Assembly: GCA_002412545.1 (NCBI GenBank)
Contig: DHVG01000026.1
Location: 129,930 to 193,929 of the forward strand
Direction: 5' to 3'
Source of the DNA: Elusimicrobia bacterium UBA5214
GTDB taxonomy: Bacteria; Elusimicrobiota; UBA5214
DNA length: 64,000 bases
Part shown: one piece after another, positions 1 to 8,078 of the stretch
Numbering within the stretch: position 1 is the stretch's first letter
Layout: every line of letters begins with the position of its first letter
Program-made: the position numbers and the translations under genes
The notes under the pieces: generated by a model
Database searches by the model: none
The model's input: only the letters and a program-made list of their open reading frames with translations
What the model was told of the DNA's origin: nothing

Positions 1-444
1 TAACCGTTCAAAATCACTCAAATGGTCAGTCAAGGTCGGTGCAGGTAGTTCCAAGTATATTTTTTTAGCTAACGGTGAGAATTCCCATTTGAGGTAATTA
101 CCTCTCCAGATTAGTTCTTCGGCAGTATAGACACCATCCTTAATCAGTGTCCATTTTTTTAAACCGCTTCCCGGTGGGATAAGAATTTCTAAATCACTTT
201 CCGGGTAGGTCTGACAGGCAAGCAGATAACCCTCTTTTTTTTCTTTCTCACTGATAAAACGCGAGGGCTGGGTGCGATATTTTCCCTGACGGACAATTAC
301 CTTACAGCGTCCACAATTACCTTCACCGGCACAACCGCTGGTAATATAAATCCCAGCATCAGTCGCTATCTGATAAAGGTTAGTCTTACCGTCAGTAATA
401 ATTTCTTTCTTTTCTGGAGAAAAAAAAATTTTATACTTCACCAT
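1..444 (-). CDS. Corrinoid-activation protein, N-terminal part (2Fe-2S ferredoxin, RACo/AcsV-like)
   Basis: Partial gene: the reading frame opens at ATG (444) and runs off the window edge without a stop, giving 148 residues. The N-terminus is a plant-type [2Fe-2S] ferredoxin domain with cysteines at C38, C44, C47 (CX5CX2C) and C77 in LLAC. After about residue 95 it continues into a linker-like stretch. In this family the ferredoxin is followed by an ASKHA ATPase domain that reductively reactivates Co(II) corrinoid proteins such as the corrinoid iron-sulfur protein of the acetyl-CoA pathway. The acetyl-CoA operon lies ~13 kb away, so the role is inferred from architecture. Another corrinoid methyltransferase activator, or a stand-alone ferredoxin, cannot be excluded until the C-terminal part is seen. 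Confidence 0.7.
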   Translation of the reverse strand, partial: MVKYKIFFSPEKKEIITDGKTNLYQIATDAGIYITSGCAGEGNCGRCKVIVRQGKYRTQPSRFISEKEKKEGYLLACQTYPESDLEILIPPGSGLKKWTLIKDGVYTAEELIWRGNYLKWEFSPLAKKIYLELPAPTLTDHLSDFERL

Positions 445-475
445 TTTAGACTTAATCTGTGCAATCTTCTCTCTA

Positions 476-519
476 ACCCCGATGTTACATCGGGGGATTG
501 TTAGGTTTTTTAACAATCT
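476..519. repeat. Two adjacent palindromes between arsM and the corrinoid activator gene
   Basis: Inverted repeat CCCCGATGTTACATCGGGG (from 477) is followed directly by GATTGTTA/TAACAATC around a GGTTTT loop. The first belongs to a CCGATGT-ACATCGG palindrome family found at several other sites in the window. No T-run follows in either direction that would make a clear terminator. Confidence 0.7.
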
Positions 520-549
520 CAAAAATATTACTAAAACTTATAAAAAAAA

Positions 550-1395
550 TCAAATACGAATTCTCCCGATTGGTTTCAAACCGTAAACTTTTATGCTCAG
601 AACTGAACCAGCAACTTCTTTTATTGTTTCCAACGATATTTTTAAATTCTCAATAATCGTTTTTGTCGTTGGGTCATTGACCATACATTCAATCGGGAAA
701 GAGGTTTCTTCAACTATTTTAACTTCCCGGAATCCTGCGGTTTTAATCGTCTTTATGTATTCATCCCTCTTTATCGCTCCGGAAAGACAACCCACATATG
801 CTTCAACCGAATCTTTGACCGAATCGGGAAGTTCCTTCAATAAAACTATATCAGAAATCATCAACCTGCCACCCGGCTTGAGCACCCTGAACGCTTCCCG
901 GAAAACTTTTTCTTTATCTGGAGAAAGATTAATCACGCAATTGGAAATGACCACATCAACGAAATTATCCGCAACCGGTAAATTTTCAATCTCACCTAAC
1001 CGGAATTCCACATTTTGGTAGTTGCCCTTTTGAGCATTTCTTTTTGCTTTTGCAATCATCTCCGGGGTCATATCTATGCCAATCACTTTCCCTTTCTTCC
1101 CAACTTTGTTCGCGGCAAGAAAACAATCAAGTCCCGCACCTGCACCAAGGTCAAGCACGGTTTCACCTTTTTTCAAAGAAGCAAGTGCGATGGGATTCCC
1201 GCAACCGAGACCTAAATTCGCTCCTTCCGGAACCGCCTTAAGTTCTCCTTTTCTGTAACCTATCCTCTCACTAATATCCTCGGCTAAATTAGTACTCCCA
1301 CAACACGAATGTGCCGGAACACAACAGGAACTGCCCTGCTTAGCAATTTTAGCATAACCTTCACGGACAATTTTTTTTATTTTTTCTTTTTTCAT
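550..1395 (-). CDS. arsM: Arsenite S-adenosylmethionine methyltransferase ArsM
   Basis: Cytoplasmic SAM-dependent enzyme that methylates trivalent arsenic. The 281-aa length is normal for bacterial ArsM. The class I methyltransferase motif VLDLGAGAGLD is at residues 80-90. The conserved arsenic-binding cysteines of the family are present: C65 in GCGNP, C153 in SNCVIN and C203 in VGCLSGA. The N-terminus adds a CC...CC cluster (C24, C25, C31, C32). The start at 1395 is preceded by GAGGTGAAGG. It sits between rmuC and the corrinoid activator with no arsR or arsB beside it, so it is an isolated ars gene. Confidence is high because both the cysteine set and the methyltransferase motif are visible. 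Confidence 0.92.
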   Translation of the reverse strand: MKKEKIKKIVREGYAKIAKQGSSCCVPAHSCCGSTNLAEDISERIGYRKGELKAVPEGANLGLGCGNPIALASLKKGETVLDLGAGAGLDCFLAANKVGKKGKVIGIDMTPEMIAKAKRNAQKGNYQNVEFRLGEIENLPVADNFVDVVISNCVINLSPDKEKVFREAFRVLKPGGRLMISDIVLLKELPDSVKDSVEAYVGCLSGAIKRDEYIKTIKTAGFREVKIVEETSFPIECMVNDPTTKTIIENLKISLETIKEVAGSVLSIKVYGLKPIGRIRI

Positions 1396-1450
1396 TTTCC
1401 TTCACCTCTAATATTTTTAGATTTTGTTAAGTTACTCTTGAACCTCACTT

Positions 1451-2851
1451 CTATCTATCTTCGTTTTCTATTTTTTCCGTGGGCTGAGATTTCATCGGAA
1501 TCTGTTCTATCGGTTGAATTTCCGGAAGTTCTTTATCACCAGCAGCTCCTAATTCCTTGAATTTTCTGACACTAACCATAACCCGGCGTTCCAAAGACAT
1601 CACCATCTTATTGAAAGCGACAACCGCTTGAGAAAGATTACTGCCGATTTTATTAATATGTTCCAAGAACGGTTGAAACCGGTCATATATCTCTTTTCCT
1701 AAGTTCGCGATTTCCCGGGCACTCTTGGCAATTTGCTCCTGACGCCATCCGTAAGCGATCGCTCTGAGTAAAGCGATTAAAGTAGTCGGCGTCGCAATTA
1801 TCACTTTGGATTCCATCCCATCTTCAATCAAAGTATGGTCATTTTCCAGTGCCGCACTGAGAAACGAATCCCCGGGCATAAACATTACCACGAATTCCGG
1901 CGCCCGGATGAACTGATTCCAATAGTTCTTTTCGGAAAGCGATTTCATATGCTTTCTCACCTGCTGGGCATGCTTGGTGATAAACTCTTTCTTTTCCTCG
2001 TCAGTTTCGGCAGCCACTGCGTCCAAGTATGCGGTCAAGGAAACTTTGCTATCAACTACAATTTCCCGCTCGGCAGGCAGATGAATAATCAAGTCCGGCC
2101 GGATTCTGCCTTCCTCAGTATCCACCGAAACCTGTTCGGTATAATCGCAATGCTCGGACATCCCAGAAAGTTCAACCACCCTTTTCAGGGTAATTTCTCC
2201 CCAGCGTCCCCTAACCTCCGGCCTTTTTAAAGCGGTGACCAGACTCCCGGTCTCTTTTTGCAGTTGTTGTTCGCTGGAAATAAGCGATTTGATTTGGCTC
2301 TCTAAATTTGCGTATGCGCTGATTCTTGCTTTCTCCAGTTCATTAATCTGGTTTTCATATCGCTTCAGAACATCTTCCAGAGGTTTTACCACATTTTTTA
2401 TCGCTTCTTCTTTCTTACCCATTTCCCCTTTTGCTTCGCTTAATACTACGGCAAGACTCTCCTTAGCCAGTTCAAGAAATGCCCGGCTGTTACTTTTTAA
2501 GGACTCTCCGGAAAGCGCCTGAAAAGTAGTCGTTAATTTTTCCTGGGCTTGTTCTAATAGTTCCCTTTGTTCTTCGATATTTTTATTTGCTCCTTCTAAC
2601 CGGGTTTCCGCGATTGTTTTAGCCCGCTGAACCGATTCAAGATTAGTTCTCAGCTCCTGCGTGTTTTTTTCTTTCTCCTCAATCTGACGCCGTAATTCAA
2701 GAGAAATATTTTCCGCGCTATCGGTTTTGCCTCTTAGTTCGGCTAATAAGTCTTCATTTCTCCTATATCTAAAATAAGATAGTAACCAGCCAACCAGACA
2801 ACCGCACAAGAATAACAATACGCCAACTAAAATCATGATAATTGTACTCAC
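1451..2851 (-). CDS. rmuC: DNA recombination protein RmuC
   Basis: RmuC-family protein; in E. coli RmuC limits inversions at short inverted repeats, which is of interest in a genome this rich in palindromes. I chose GTG at 2851 because AGGAGG lies 8 nt upstream; this gives 466 aa (an upstream TTG at 2875 would add 8). One N-terminal membrane segment (hydrophobic run STIIMILVGVLLFL) is followed by a long heptad-rich coiled coil to about residue 190. The RmuC domain follows, with KRPEVRGRWGE and the conserved VVDSKVSL and VVMFMPGD segments. The C-terminus is acidic and low complexity. The gene is transcribed toward arsM with a 55-bp gap. Confidence 0.9.
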   Translation of the reverse strand: MSTIIMILVGVLLFLCGCLVGWLLSYFRYRRNEDLLAELRGKTDSAENISLELRRQIEEKEKNTQELRTNLESVQRAKTIAETRLEGANKNIEEQRELLEQAQEKLTTTFQALSGESLKSNSRAFLELAKESLAVVLSEAKGEMGKKEEAIKNVVKPLEDVLKRYENQINELEKARISAYANLESQIKSLISSEQQLQKETGSLVTALKRPEVRGRWGEITLKRVVELSGMSEHCDYTEQVSVDTEEGRIRPDLIIHLPAEREIVVDSKVSLTAYLDAVAAETDEEKKEFITKHAQQVRKHMKSLSEKNYWNQFIRAPEFVVMFMPGDSFLSAALENDHTLIEDGMESKVIIATPTTLIALLRAIAYGWRQEQIAKSAREIANLGKEIYDRFQPFLEHINKIGSNLSQAVVAFNKMVMSLERRVMVSVRKFKELGAAGDKELPEIQPIEQIPMKSQPTEKIENEDR

Positions 2852-2890
2852 GACTTCAACCTCCTGCTCTATCAAATAAATTTGAAAATT

Positions 2891-3313
2891 TTAAGTCTGA
2901 GACACTTTCACTTCATTTATTGGTGCCCGCAGTTTCTTCTTTTCGGACTGAATCTTTTTCCACCTTAGTATTTTTTCTTTAGCCCTTCTTGAACGCTGAC
3001 GTTTCTGTCTGCGTATCTTCTCAATTAGTTGTTGTTCAGCACTTTTTTTACCCAAAAGTATTGATTCTATCTTATTCACCAGTATTCTCCGGGCTAAAAA
3101 CCGATTAATTGATTGTAATCTTTCTTCCTGACATTTTACTTCCATTCCACTGGGGATATGTCGCAAATATACACAGGTGGACGCTTTATTTACCTTCTGT
3201 CCACCTCTACCACTAGAACGGATAAATTTCTCTACAATATCTTTCTCCAAAATACCTAATTTCTGCATTCGTTGTTCCAAATCTTTTTGTTTTTCACGAC
3301 TTATAAATGACAT
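2891..3313 (-). CDS. RF-1 domain release-factor-like protein (GGQ)
   Basis: Short 140-aa protein with the class I release factor catalytic motif GGQ at residues 37-39 (context SSGRGGQKVNK), followed by a strongly basic C-terminal half rich in Lys and Arg. It lacks the codon-recognition domains of RF1/RF2, so it should act on stalled ribosomes or free peptidyl-tRNA like ArfB/YaeJ or the PrfH group rather than in normal termination. The family assignment rests on the GGQ motif and length. It lies 39 bp upstream of rmuC on the same strand and may be cotranscribed with it. A weak ribosome binding site (AGGT) precedes the ATG. Confidence 0.85.
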   Translation of the reverse strand: MSFISREKQKDLEQRMQKLGILEKDIVEKFIRSSGRGGQKVNKASTCVYLRHIPSGMEVKCQEERLQSINRFLARRILVNKIESILLGKKSAEQQLIEKIRRQKRQRSRRAKEKILRWKKIQSEKKKLRAPINEVKVSQT

Positions 3314-3399
3314 ATTTTTTTACCTGCTATTCTTTAATAATGTCTAACTCTTCTCCACCCGAGAGAACCTGCCGAAAAAATCAGAAAAGTCAACTTTTT

Positions 3400-3672
3400 T
3401 TATTTTGCCTCCGCACCCTCGGTTTTCAAAATAATCTTTCTTAGTTCTTTAAATAAGGGGTAACTCTTATTCAACGAGTAGAATTTTGCTTTACCTCTCC
3501 AAAAAGAATTATAAAGACCTTCATCTTCCATTTTCCTCAGTTCTCTTGAAAGATTACCTACATCTTCAGTGATAAACTTAGCTAACTCTCGGACATAGTA
3601 AGTTTCACCCGGGTGAGTAAAAGAATAGGTTAATAATTTCCTTCTCAATTTTGTTTTAAGTAAAACAGACAT
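3400..3672 (-). CDS. Small winged-helix DNA-binding protein
   Basis: 90-aa protein predicted to be a winged helix-turn-helix regulator: TYYVRELAKFI then NLSRELRKMEDEGL forms the HTH, followed by a short beta wing (RGKAKFYSLNK). Such domains are common in regulators placed next to nucleotidyltransferase toxin-antitoxin modules, but no nucleotidyltransferase is adjacent here. The product is about the minimal size for the fold. GAGGG precedes the start. The target is unknown. Confidence 0.65.
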   Translation of the reverse strand: MSVLLKTKLRRKLLTYSFTHPGETYYVRELAKFITEDVGNLSRELRKMEDEGLYNSFWRGKAKFYSLNKSYPLFKELRKIILKTEGAEAK

Positions 3673-3930
3673 ATATTAGAGAATCCCTCTGTTGTAATAT
3701 TTACATCATTTGTTGTAAATTTTACATCAGAAATTGGACATTGGACTAAGTTAAAGAGTATCTGAAAAAGAATTCCTTTTTTTGACTGGAAAAAATGGAG
3801 CTCTCCGTCCCTTGTGGCTGGTCACCTGCGCTTCCATAGCTTCAGCGACGGAGCGGCATTCGGCGAAGGAGAATAATTAAGTTCTCTGTCCCCGGATTTC
3901 CCACTAATTAGAAACCGTCCCCAATCCCCT
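3673..3930. other. Non-coding gap before the CRISPR array, with a palindrome copy
   Basis: No credible gene. The first ~100 bp are AT-rich. Positions 3833-3855 hold a 23-bp stretch (core CATAGCTTCAGCGACGG) that is identical to 14187-14209 inside acsC and belongs to the same palindrome family as the inserts in the CRISPR repeats. At 3918-3930 a partial repeat start (CAATCCCCT) precedes the last full repeat, so the trailer end of the array is degenerate. Confidence 0.6.
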
Positions 3931-4947
3931 GCAATCCCCTATTTATCGGGTCTTATATTCCAACTAGATGAAACAGATTGACCGGGTATTAAAGTTTTTT
4001 CAGTCACAATCCCCTATTCATCCCGCTCTTGCACGCAAGGGCGGGATTCATCGGGTCTTATATTCCAACTTGGAATGATTATCTACAAGGAAATATTTAT
4101 GGTTTGTCGCAATCCCCTATTTATCCCCCTACGCTAAAGCTTCGGAGGACAGGTCGGGTCTTAAATTCCAACCAAAATCTCTCTGTGGTATTCCTGAACG
4201 CTTTGCTTTGTCGCAATCCCCTATTTATCGGGTCTTATATTCCAACAAGAATTATTTTATCGGTGTAAACATATTGTATCTACGGTCTCAATCCCCTATT
4301 CATCCACCTACGCTAAAGCTTCGGAGGACAGGTCGGGTCTTATATTCCAACGTGCAACTAAACAAGCTTTTCGTTTATATGGATTTGAGTCGCAATCCCC
4401 TATTTGTCGGGTCTTATATTCCAACCATCTGTCTTGGCAAACCGCCAAAATTTTGGTTCCTGAAGTCGCAATCCCCTATTTATCCACCTACGCTCTGCTT
4501 CGGTGGACAGGTCGGGTCTTATATTCCAACAAGCCGAGCAAGAAATTCTTGCCGAGATTGAGAAGTTGAGTCGCAATCCCCTATTTATCCTCCTCCGCTA
4601 AAGCTTCGGAGGACAGGTCGGGTCTTATATTCCAACTAAGAGATGAAGAGTGCGGGCATTGGGAAAAGGTAATGTCGCAATCCCCTATTCATCCACCTTC
4701 ACTAAGTTTCGGCGGACAGGTCGGGTCTTATATTCCAATGGTTTGGTTGATGTTGGGCAGAAGGAACGCACTCTTAAGTCGCAATCCCCTATTCATCCTC
4801 CTACGCTAAAGCTTCGGCGGACAGGTCGGGTCTTATATTCCAACTTAAACATATACACGGAAATACGCTTGAAGTATTGAAGTCGCAATCCCCTATTTAT
4901 CCACCTACGCTAAAGCTTCAGTGGACAGGTCGGGTCTTAAATTCCAC
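3931..4947 (-). CRISPR. Type III-A CRISPR array, 11 repeats and 10 spacers, most repeats enlarged by inserts
   Basis: Plus-strand repeat positions: 3931-3964, 4003-4069, 4106-4172, 4210-4246, 4285-4351, 4389-4425, 4465-4530, 4570-4636, 4674-4739, 4778-4844, 4882-4947. Spacers are 36-39 nt and all different. The basic repeat is 37 nt; read on the minus strand it begins GTTGGAATATAAGACCC and ends GGGGATTGCGAC. The final ATTGCGAC matches the 8-nt crRNA handle known from Thermus type III systems, so I read the array as minus-strand, the same direction as the cas genes. Only the copies at 4210 and 4389 (and the truncated 3931 copy) are of basic length; the other eight are 66-67 nt because of an insert between GACCC and GAT(A/G)AATAGGGG. 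Both end repeats are degenerate: the 4882 copy has lost a base, and the 3931 copy lacks its last three bases. Confidence 0.93.
4003..4069 (-). repeat. CRISPR repeat with an unrelated palindrome insert and 7-bp duplication
   Basis: This repeat is enlarged by 30 nt, but the insert differs from all others. Its core is a near-perfect palindrome, CCCGC-TCTTGC-AC-GCAAGG-GCGGG on the plus strand, and ATTCATC is duplicated on both sides (4016-4022 and 4045-4051). The duplication looks like a target-site duplication. Confidence 0.8.
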
Positions 4948-6201
4948 TTATATTTTAATTTGCGGGAATTTAATTTCCTGAAGCACTCTATCTAACTCCG
5001 GGAATATTCTTTTAGCGATGCCCTCAACTATACCCAGCATTTCCTGATAAGTATCTTTAGAAATTGGACTGAACCCGTGAGCAAGAATAGAGTTATTCCG
5101 TAGGGAAAGCAACTTTTTCAACTTGCCGGACTCATAATTTTCCTTGAATGTCTTTCCGAGAGGGTCCTCTAAGTCAGTAAGCAACTCGTAATCCTGATAC
5201 AGTCCCAATTTAACTTTATTGTCTTTGTTATCTCTATATTTTGCATATTTTTCTTGAAGATTATCTGGTAGTTTATCAATATCTAAATTCTCGCTGTCAG
5301 GTTTACCATTTTTATCTTTTTTGTATAAATCTCTTTCAGCAATACGGACTTGTGCTGAATACTCAAAAACACGATAGAGACGAGCAAGAGCGTCATCATA
5401 TTTTTTTTCTAACTCACCTCTTCGTCGAGCGTTCTCCAACAGGTCAGCAATTCTTTCTTTACAAAAAAGTTTATCCTTTTCTTGGTATAGTATCTGTTTA
5501 TTTTTTTCTATTTTACTTTTTATTCCCCAGTCAGCAACTAAATCGCTTTTAATCTTATCAAGAAGAAAAAATGCTCCAGTAAGGTCAAATCTATCCCATA
5601 AGGAATAAGCAGAAACAAGGTCTTTTAATAAACTTATCTTTTCAGCAAAATCTATGTCGGAAATCAAACTCTGTGCCTCTTTGACTATTTCTAAGGAACT
5701 GTCAAATTGACAGGAATTGAATAAATCTACTGCTCCTTTAAAAAGAGAATCAGCGTAAGTTCTATTCGGCTCCAAACTAATGACTTTTTCTGTCCCTGAT
5801 ACTACTCTTCCATTTTTGTTTCTTTTTCCTGCAACATAAACCAATGTTCCCAATTTTTTATCTAAAGCAGCTAAAACTACTCCTGCTGACATAGCCTTTG
5901 TCCCTGGGGTATAATCCACAACTATATCCTTTGGTGCAAAATTCTTTTTAAATAGTCCTTCAATAATCTGTTGACATTCAAAACGAATCTCTTCAACATC
6001 GTTTTCATCTTTCAAGATAAATCCATCATATTTTCTGTCTTTCATTGTCTCATCCTGTAAGATAAGCGGCAATGTTTTTACTTCGCTTTCTTTAGTTAAA
6101 CAAAAAACTATATAGTTGGGATTCTGCTGTCTTATAGCACAACAAATCCCGTGGCTTACAGTTTCCCCGGTTCCTACGGTAATAATTATTGCTTTAGACA
6201 T
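4948..6201 (-). CDS. csm6: CRISPR-associated CARF-HEPN ribonuclease Csm6
   Basis: Ancillary RNase of type III-A CRISPR, activated by cyclic oligoadenylate made by Cas10. I start at ATG 6201 (MSKAIIITVG), which overlaps the csm5 stop as ATGTCTAA; the longer frame adds 12 unlikely residues. Length 417 aa. The N-terminal Rossmann-like CARF half shows ITVGTGETVSHG and a second ligand-loop motif TPGTKAMSAG. The C-terminal HEPN half ends with the catalytic pattern RNNSILAHG (R368, H375). The last codon of the operon lies here, and the TAA stop at 4948-4950 is immediately followed by the first base of the CRISPR array on this strand. Confidence 0.88.
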   Translation of the reverse strand: MSKAIIITVGTGETVSHGICCAIRQQNPNYIVFCLTKESEVKTLPLILQDETMKDRKYDGFILKDENDVEEIRFECQQIIEGLFKKNFAPKDIVVDYTPGTKAMSAGVVLAALDKKLGTLVYVAGKRNKNGRVVSGTEKVISLEPNRTYADSLFKGAVDLFNSCQFDSSLEIVKEAQSLISDIDFAEKISLLKDLVSAYSLWDRFDLTGAFFLLDKIKSDLVADWGIKSKIEKNKQILYQEKDKLFCKERIADLLENARRRGELEKKYDDALARLYRVFEYSAQVRIAERDLYKKDKNGKPDSENLDIDKLPDNLQEKYAKYRDNKDNKVKLGLYQDYELLTDLEDPLGKTFKENYESGKLKKLLSLRNNSILAHGFSPISKDTYQEMLGIVEGIAKRIFPELDRVLQEIKFPQIKI

Positions 6202-7135
6202 ATCGCATCTCCACCCAACCCAACGGTGTATTATCAATCAGTTTTTCGGTTCTTGGTTCATCTCCGTGTGGTGTCACTCGCCAGCGACGGATGTAATCGG
6301 ACTTTACTTTCAGGTCTTCGGCAAGAATTAAAAGCGAGGTAGCAAAAGCACTTGACCCTTGACCAATTCTTAGTAAATATCCGGAGAAGTCAGTCTTAAT
6401 TTTCTGCTTGGATTTTTGTAAAACCCTTTGGTAAAATTGTGAAACTATTTGTATTAGGTCATTAATTTCAAGCGTAACATTTTTACGTTTAATTTCAAAA
6501 TCAAATTCTGTACTTATTTTCAATGTCTCAAAAAGTATCGGTAACATTCCACTTCTTCTCGCACCGGTAACTTTCGCCAAAGTAATTTCGAGTGCATCGT
6601 TTGGTTTAAGAAAATTTGTATCAGTAACATCAAGCCACTGAGTAAAGCGATTCCCTTTCGCAAATCGCCTAAAGGTATAATCGAGAAAATCTTCGTAATT
6701 TCCCCCACGGACGAGAAAATTCATCACTTCGGTTCTCTTTCCTACTTTCACTGCTTCGCTTAAGACATACCAGACAACTGCCGAAAGTATACTCCCTTTT
6801 ATTGAACTCCCGGGAATATAAGGTCTACCGGCTGATTTGATAAACGACTTTACTATGGTTTTGTGTTCTTTCAGATAATCCTTAGTGCTGGGATGAATAT
6901 CAAGAATGTAAAGCGGATATTTTCTAAGCAAGTCCACAGGTAATAGGTCTCCGATATATCGCTGCTGAATTGCTGAAGAGATAAACTTTTCTTTTAATGG
7001 CTGGAAATCACTGTCCTTAAACAACGCATCCATATTGATGCGGATAAATTTGTTATCAATGAGATATTCCAGTGGACTTATTTCTTCACCGGAACCAATA
7101 TGTACAGGAGATAAAGTTTTTAGTTTAATCTTCAT
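6194..7135 (-). CDS. csm5: Type III-A RAMP subunit Csm5
   Basis: Caps the crRNA 3' side of the Csm effector complex. The 313-aa protein has the RAMP features LSPVHIGSGEE near the N-terminus and YIPGSSIKGSILSAV (about residues 103-117), the glycine-rich loop typical of Csm5. It overlaps csm4 by 11 bp upstream and csm6 by 8 bp downstream, showing translational coupling within one operon. Assignment to Csm5 rather than another RAMP comes from the motif and from its position between csm4 and csm6. Confidence 0.88.
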   Translation of the reverse strand: MKIKLKTLSPVHIGSGEEISPLEYLIDNKFIRINMDALFKDSDFQPLKEKFISSAIQQRYIGDLLPVDLLRKYPLYILDIHPSTKDYLKEHKTIVKSFIKSAGRPYIPGSSIKGSILSAVVWYVLSEAVKVGKRTEVMNFLVRGGNYEDFLDYTFRRFAKGNRFTQWLDVTDTNFLKPNDALEITLAKVTGARRSGMLPILFETLKISTEFDFEIKRKNVTLEINDLIQIVSQFYQRVLQKSKQKIKTDFSGYLLRIGQGSSAFATSLLILAEDLKVKSDYIRRWRVTPHGDEPRTEKLIDNTPLGWVEMRYV

Positions 7136-8078
7136 TTTTGACCTCTAAAACACAAGGTAAAGTAAAAGCAAGTCCGTAGCGATAAATTCTATGCTCTTTG
7201 AAAATTTCAGGAGTTACATCAACTATTCTACCTTTTTTGTTAGTTGTAAAAACCGCCCCTTCTTTAAACATTCTCACTGATTTTCGTCTTAAACTCTGAC
7301 ATTGAGGAGAATAGATGTAACCTCTACGAGATATGAGTTGATAATATGATTCACCAATATCGTTTAATTCATCTTGGGTTGGTAAAAAGAGTGAGAGAGT
7401 AACTATACCTGAATTATTACTTGGAACATTTATGTCTACATTGGAAAATTCTGGCTCATTGAAAAGTCCTTTTCCCAAAGTCCTATCACCACCAATACCT
7501 TCATCAGCAAGAAGACGAAATGTAGTATGGAATTGTTTTTCTATACTTTTATCTTTCAAATCATACAAGAAAAATAATCCAGCATTTTCTTTATAAATAA
7601 CTTCACCGAAATGGAAAAAATTCTCTCCAGGATGGTTAGTTAGCCGACTTAAGCCAACTCGAGGAACATCTGTAGTTACATAAGGGCGTTTATTATTTTT
7701 ATTAGGAATAAATTCTATAATATTTTCTATTTCTTCTACTCTCTTACCGGAAAGCAATTTTTCAAATCCAGATTTCTCTATAAAGAGTTTTTTCTTTAAT
7801 TCTTTGTTTTTTGGTATTTGATTTTCAGGTATTGGAAAATATAATTTATCATTCCAGAAAGGAAAAGCAGAAGAAATGACAAATGTCAGATTCCTATCAA
7901 GAAATTTTTTCAAGAGTTCTTCTAGTTTTTCCCGTCCGTATAATAAAAGATAACCGTGGCAGAAAGTAGAGAACAGAGTATCAGAATGAACAAATACTTC
8001 CGTTCCTTCACGGAAACTCTCTCTTTCACCAAGATGTAGTGGCGATTTTGGTTTGAGTTTACAGATTAAGAGATTCAC
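7125..8078 (-). CDS. csm4: Type III-A RAMP subunit Csm4
   Basis: Binds the 5' handle of the crRNA and contacts Cas10. At 317 aa it is within the usual Csm4 size. RAMP motifs include the N-terminal KPKSPLHLGERES and the C-terminal glycine-rich ADEGIGGDRTLGKGLF. The ATG overlaps the csm3 stop by 4 bp, and the gene end overlaps csm5 by 11 bp. Its place after csm3 agrees with the canonical csm order. Confidence 0.88.
   Translation of the reverse strand: MNLLICKLKPKSPLHLGERESFREGTEVFVHSDTLFSTFCHGYLLLYGREKLEELLKKFLDRNLTFVISSAFPFWNDKLYFPIPENQIPKNKELKKKLFIEKSGFEKLLSGKRVEEIENIIEFIPNKNNKRPYVTTDVPRVGLSRLTNHPGENFFHFGEVIYKENAGLFFLYDLKDKSIEKQFHTTFRLLADEGIGGDRTLGKGLFNEPEFSNVDINVPSNNSGIVTLSLFLPTQDELNDIGESYYQLISRRGYIYSPQCQSLRRKSVRMFKEGAVFTTNKKGRIVDVTPEIFKEHRIYRYGLAFTLPCVLEVKNED

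Noticed and set aside
3673..3930. Possible CRISPR leader on the low-coordinate side
   Set aside because: The repeat end ATTGCGAC and the direction of the cas genes favour minus-strand transcription, and the 3931 repeat is the truncated terminal one. A plus-strand leader is not fully excluded.
4029..4880. Three plus-strand reading frames across the CRISPR array
   Set aside because: They are read from the repeats and spacers themselves (repeated SQSPIYPPTLKLRRTGR-like text) and have no coding character.
6202..6237. Longer csm6 start adding 12 residues
   Set aside because: The downstream ATG begins a typical CARF strand and overlaps the csm5 stop in the usual ATG-TAA coupling pattern.
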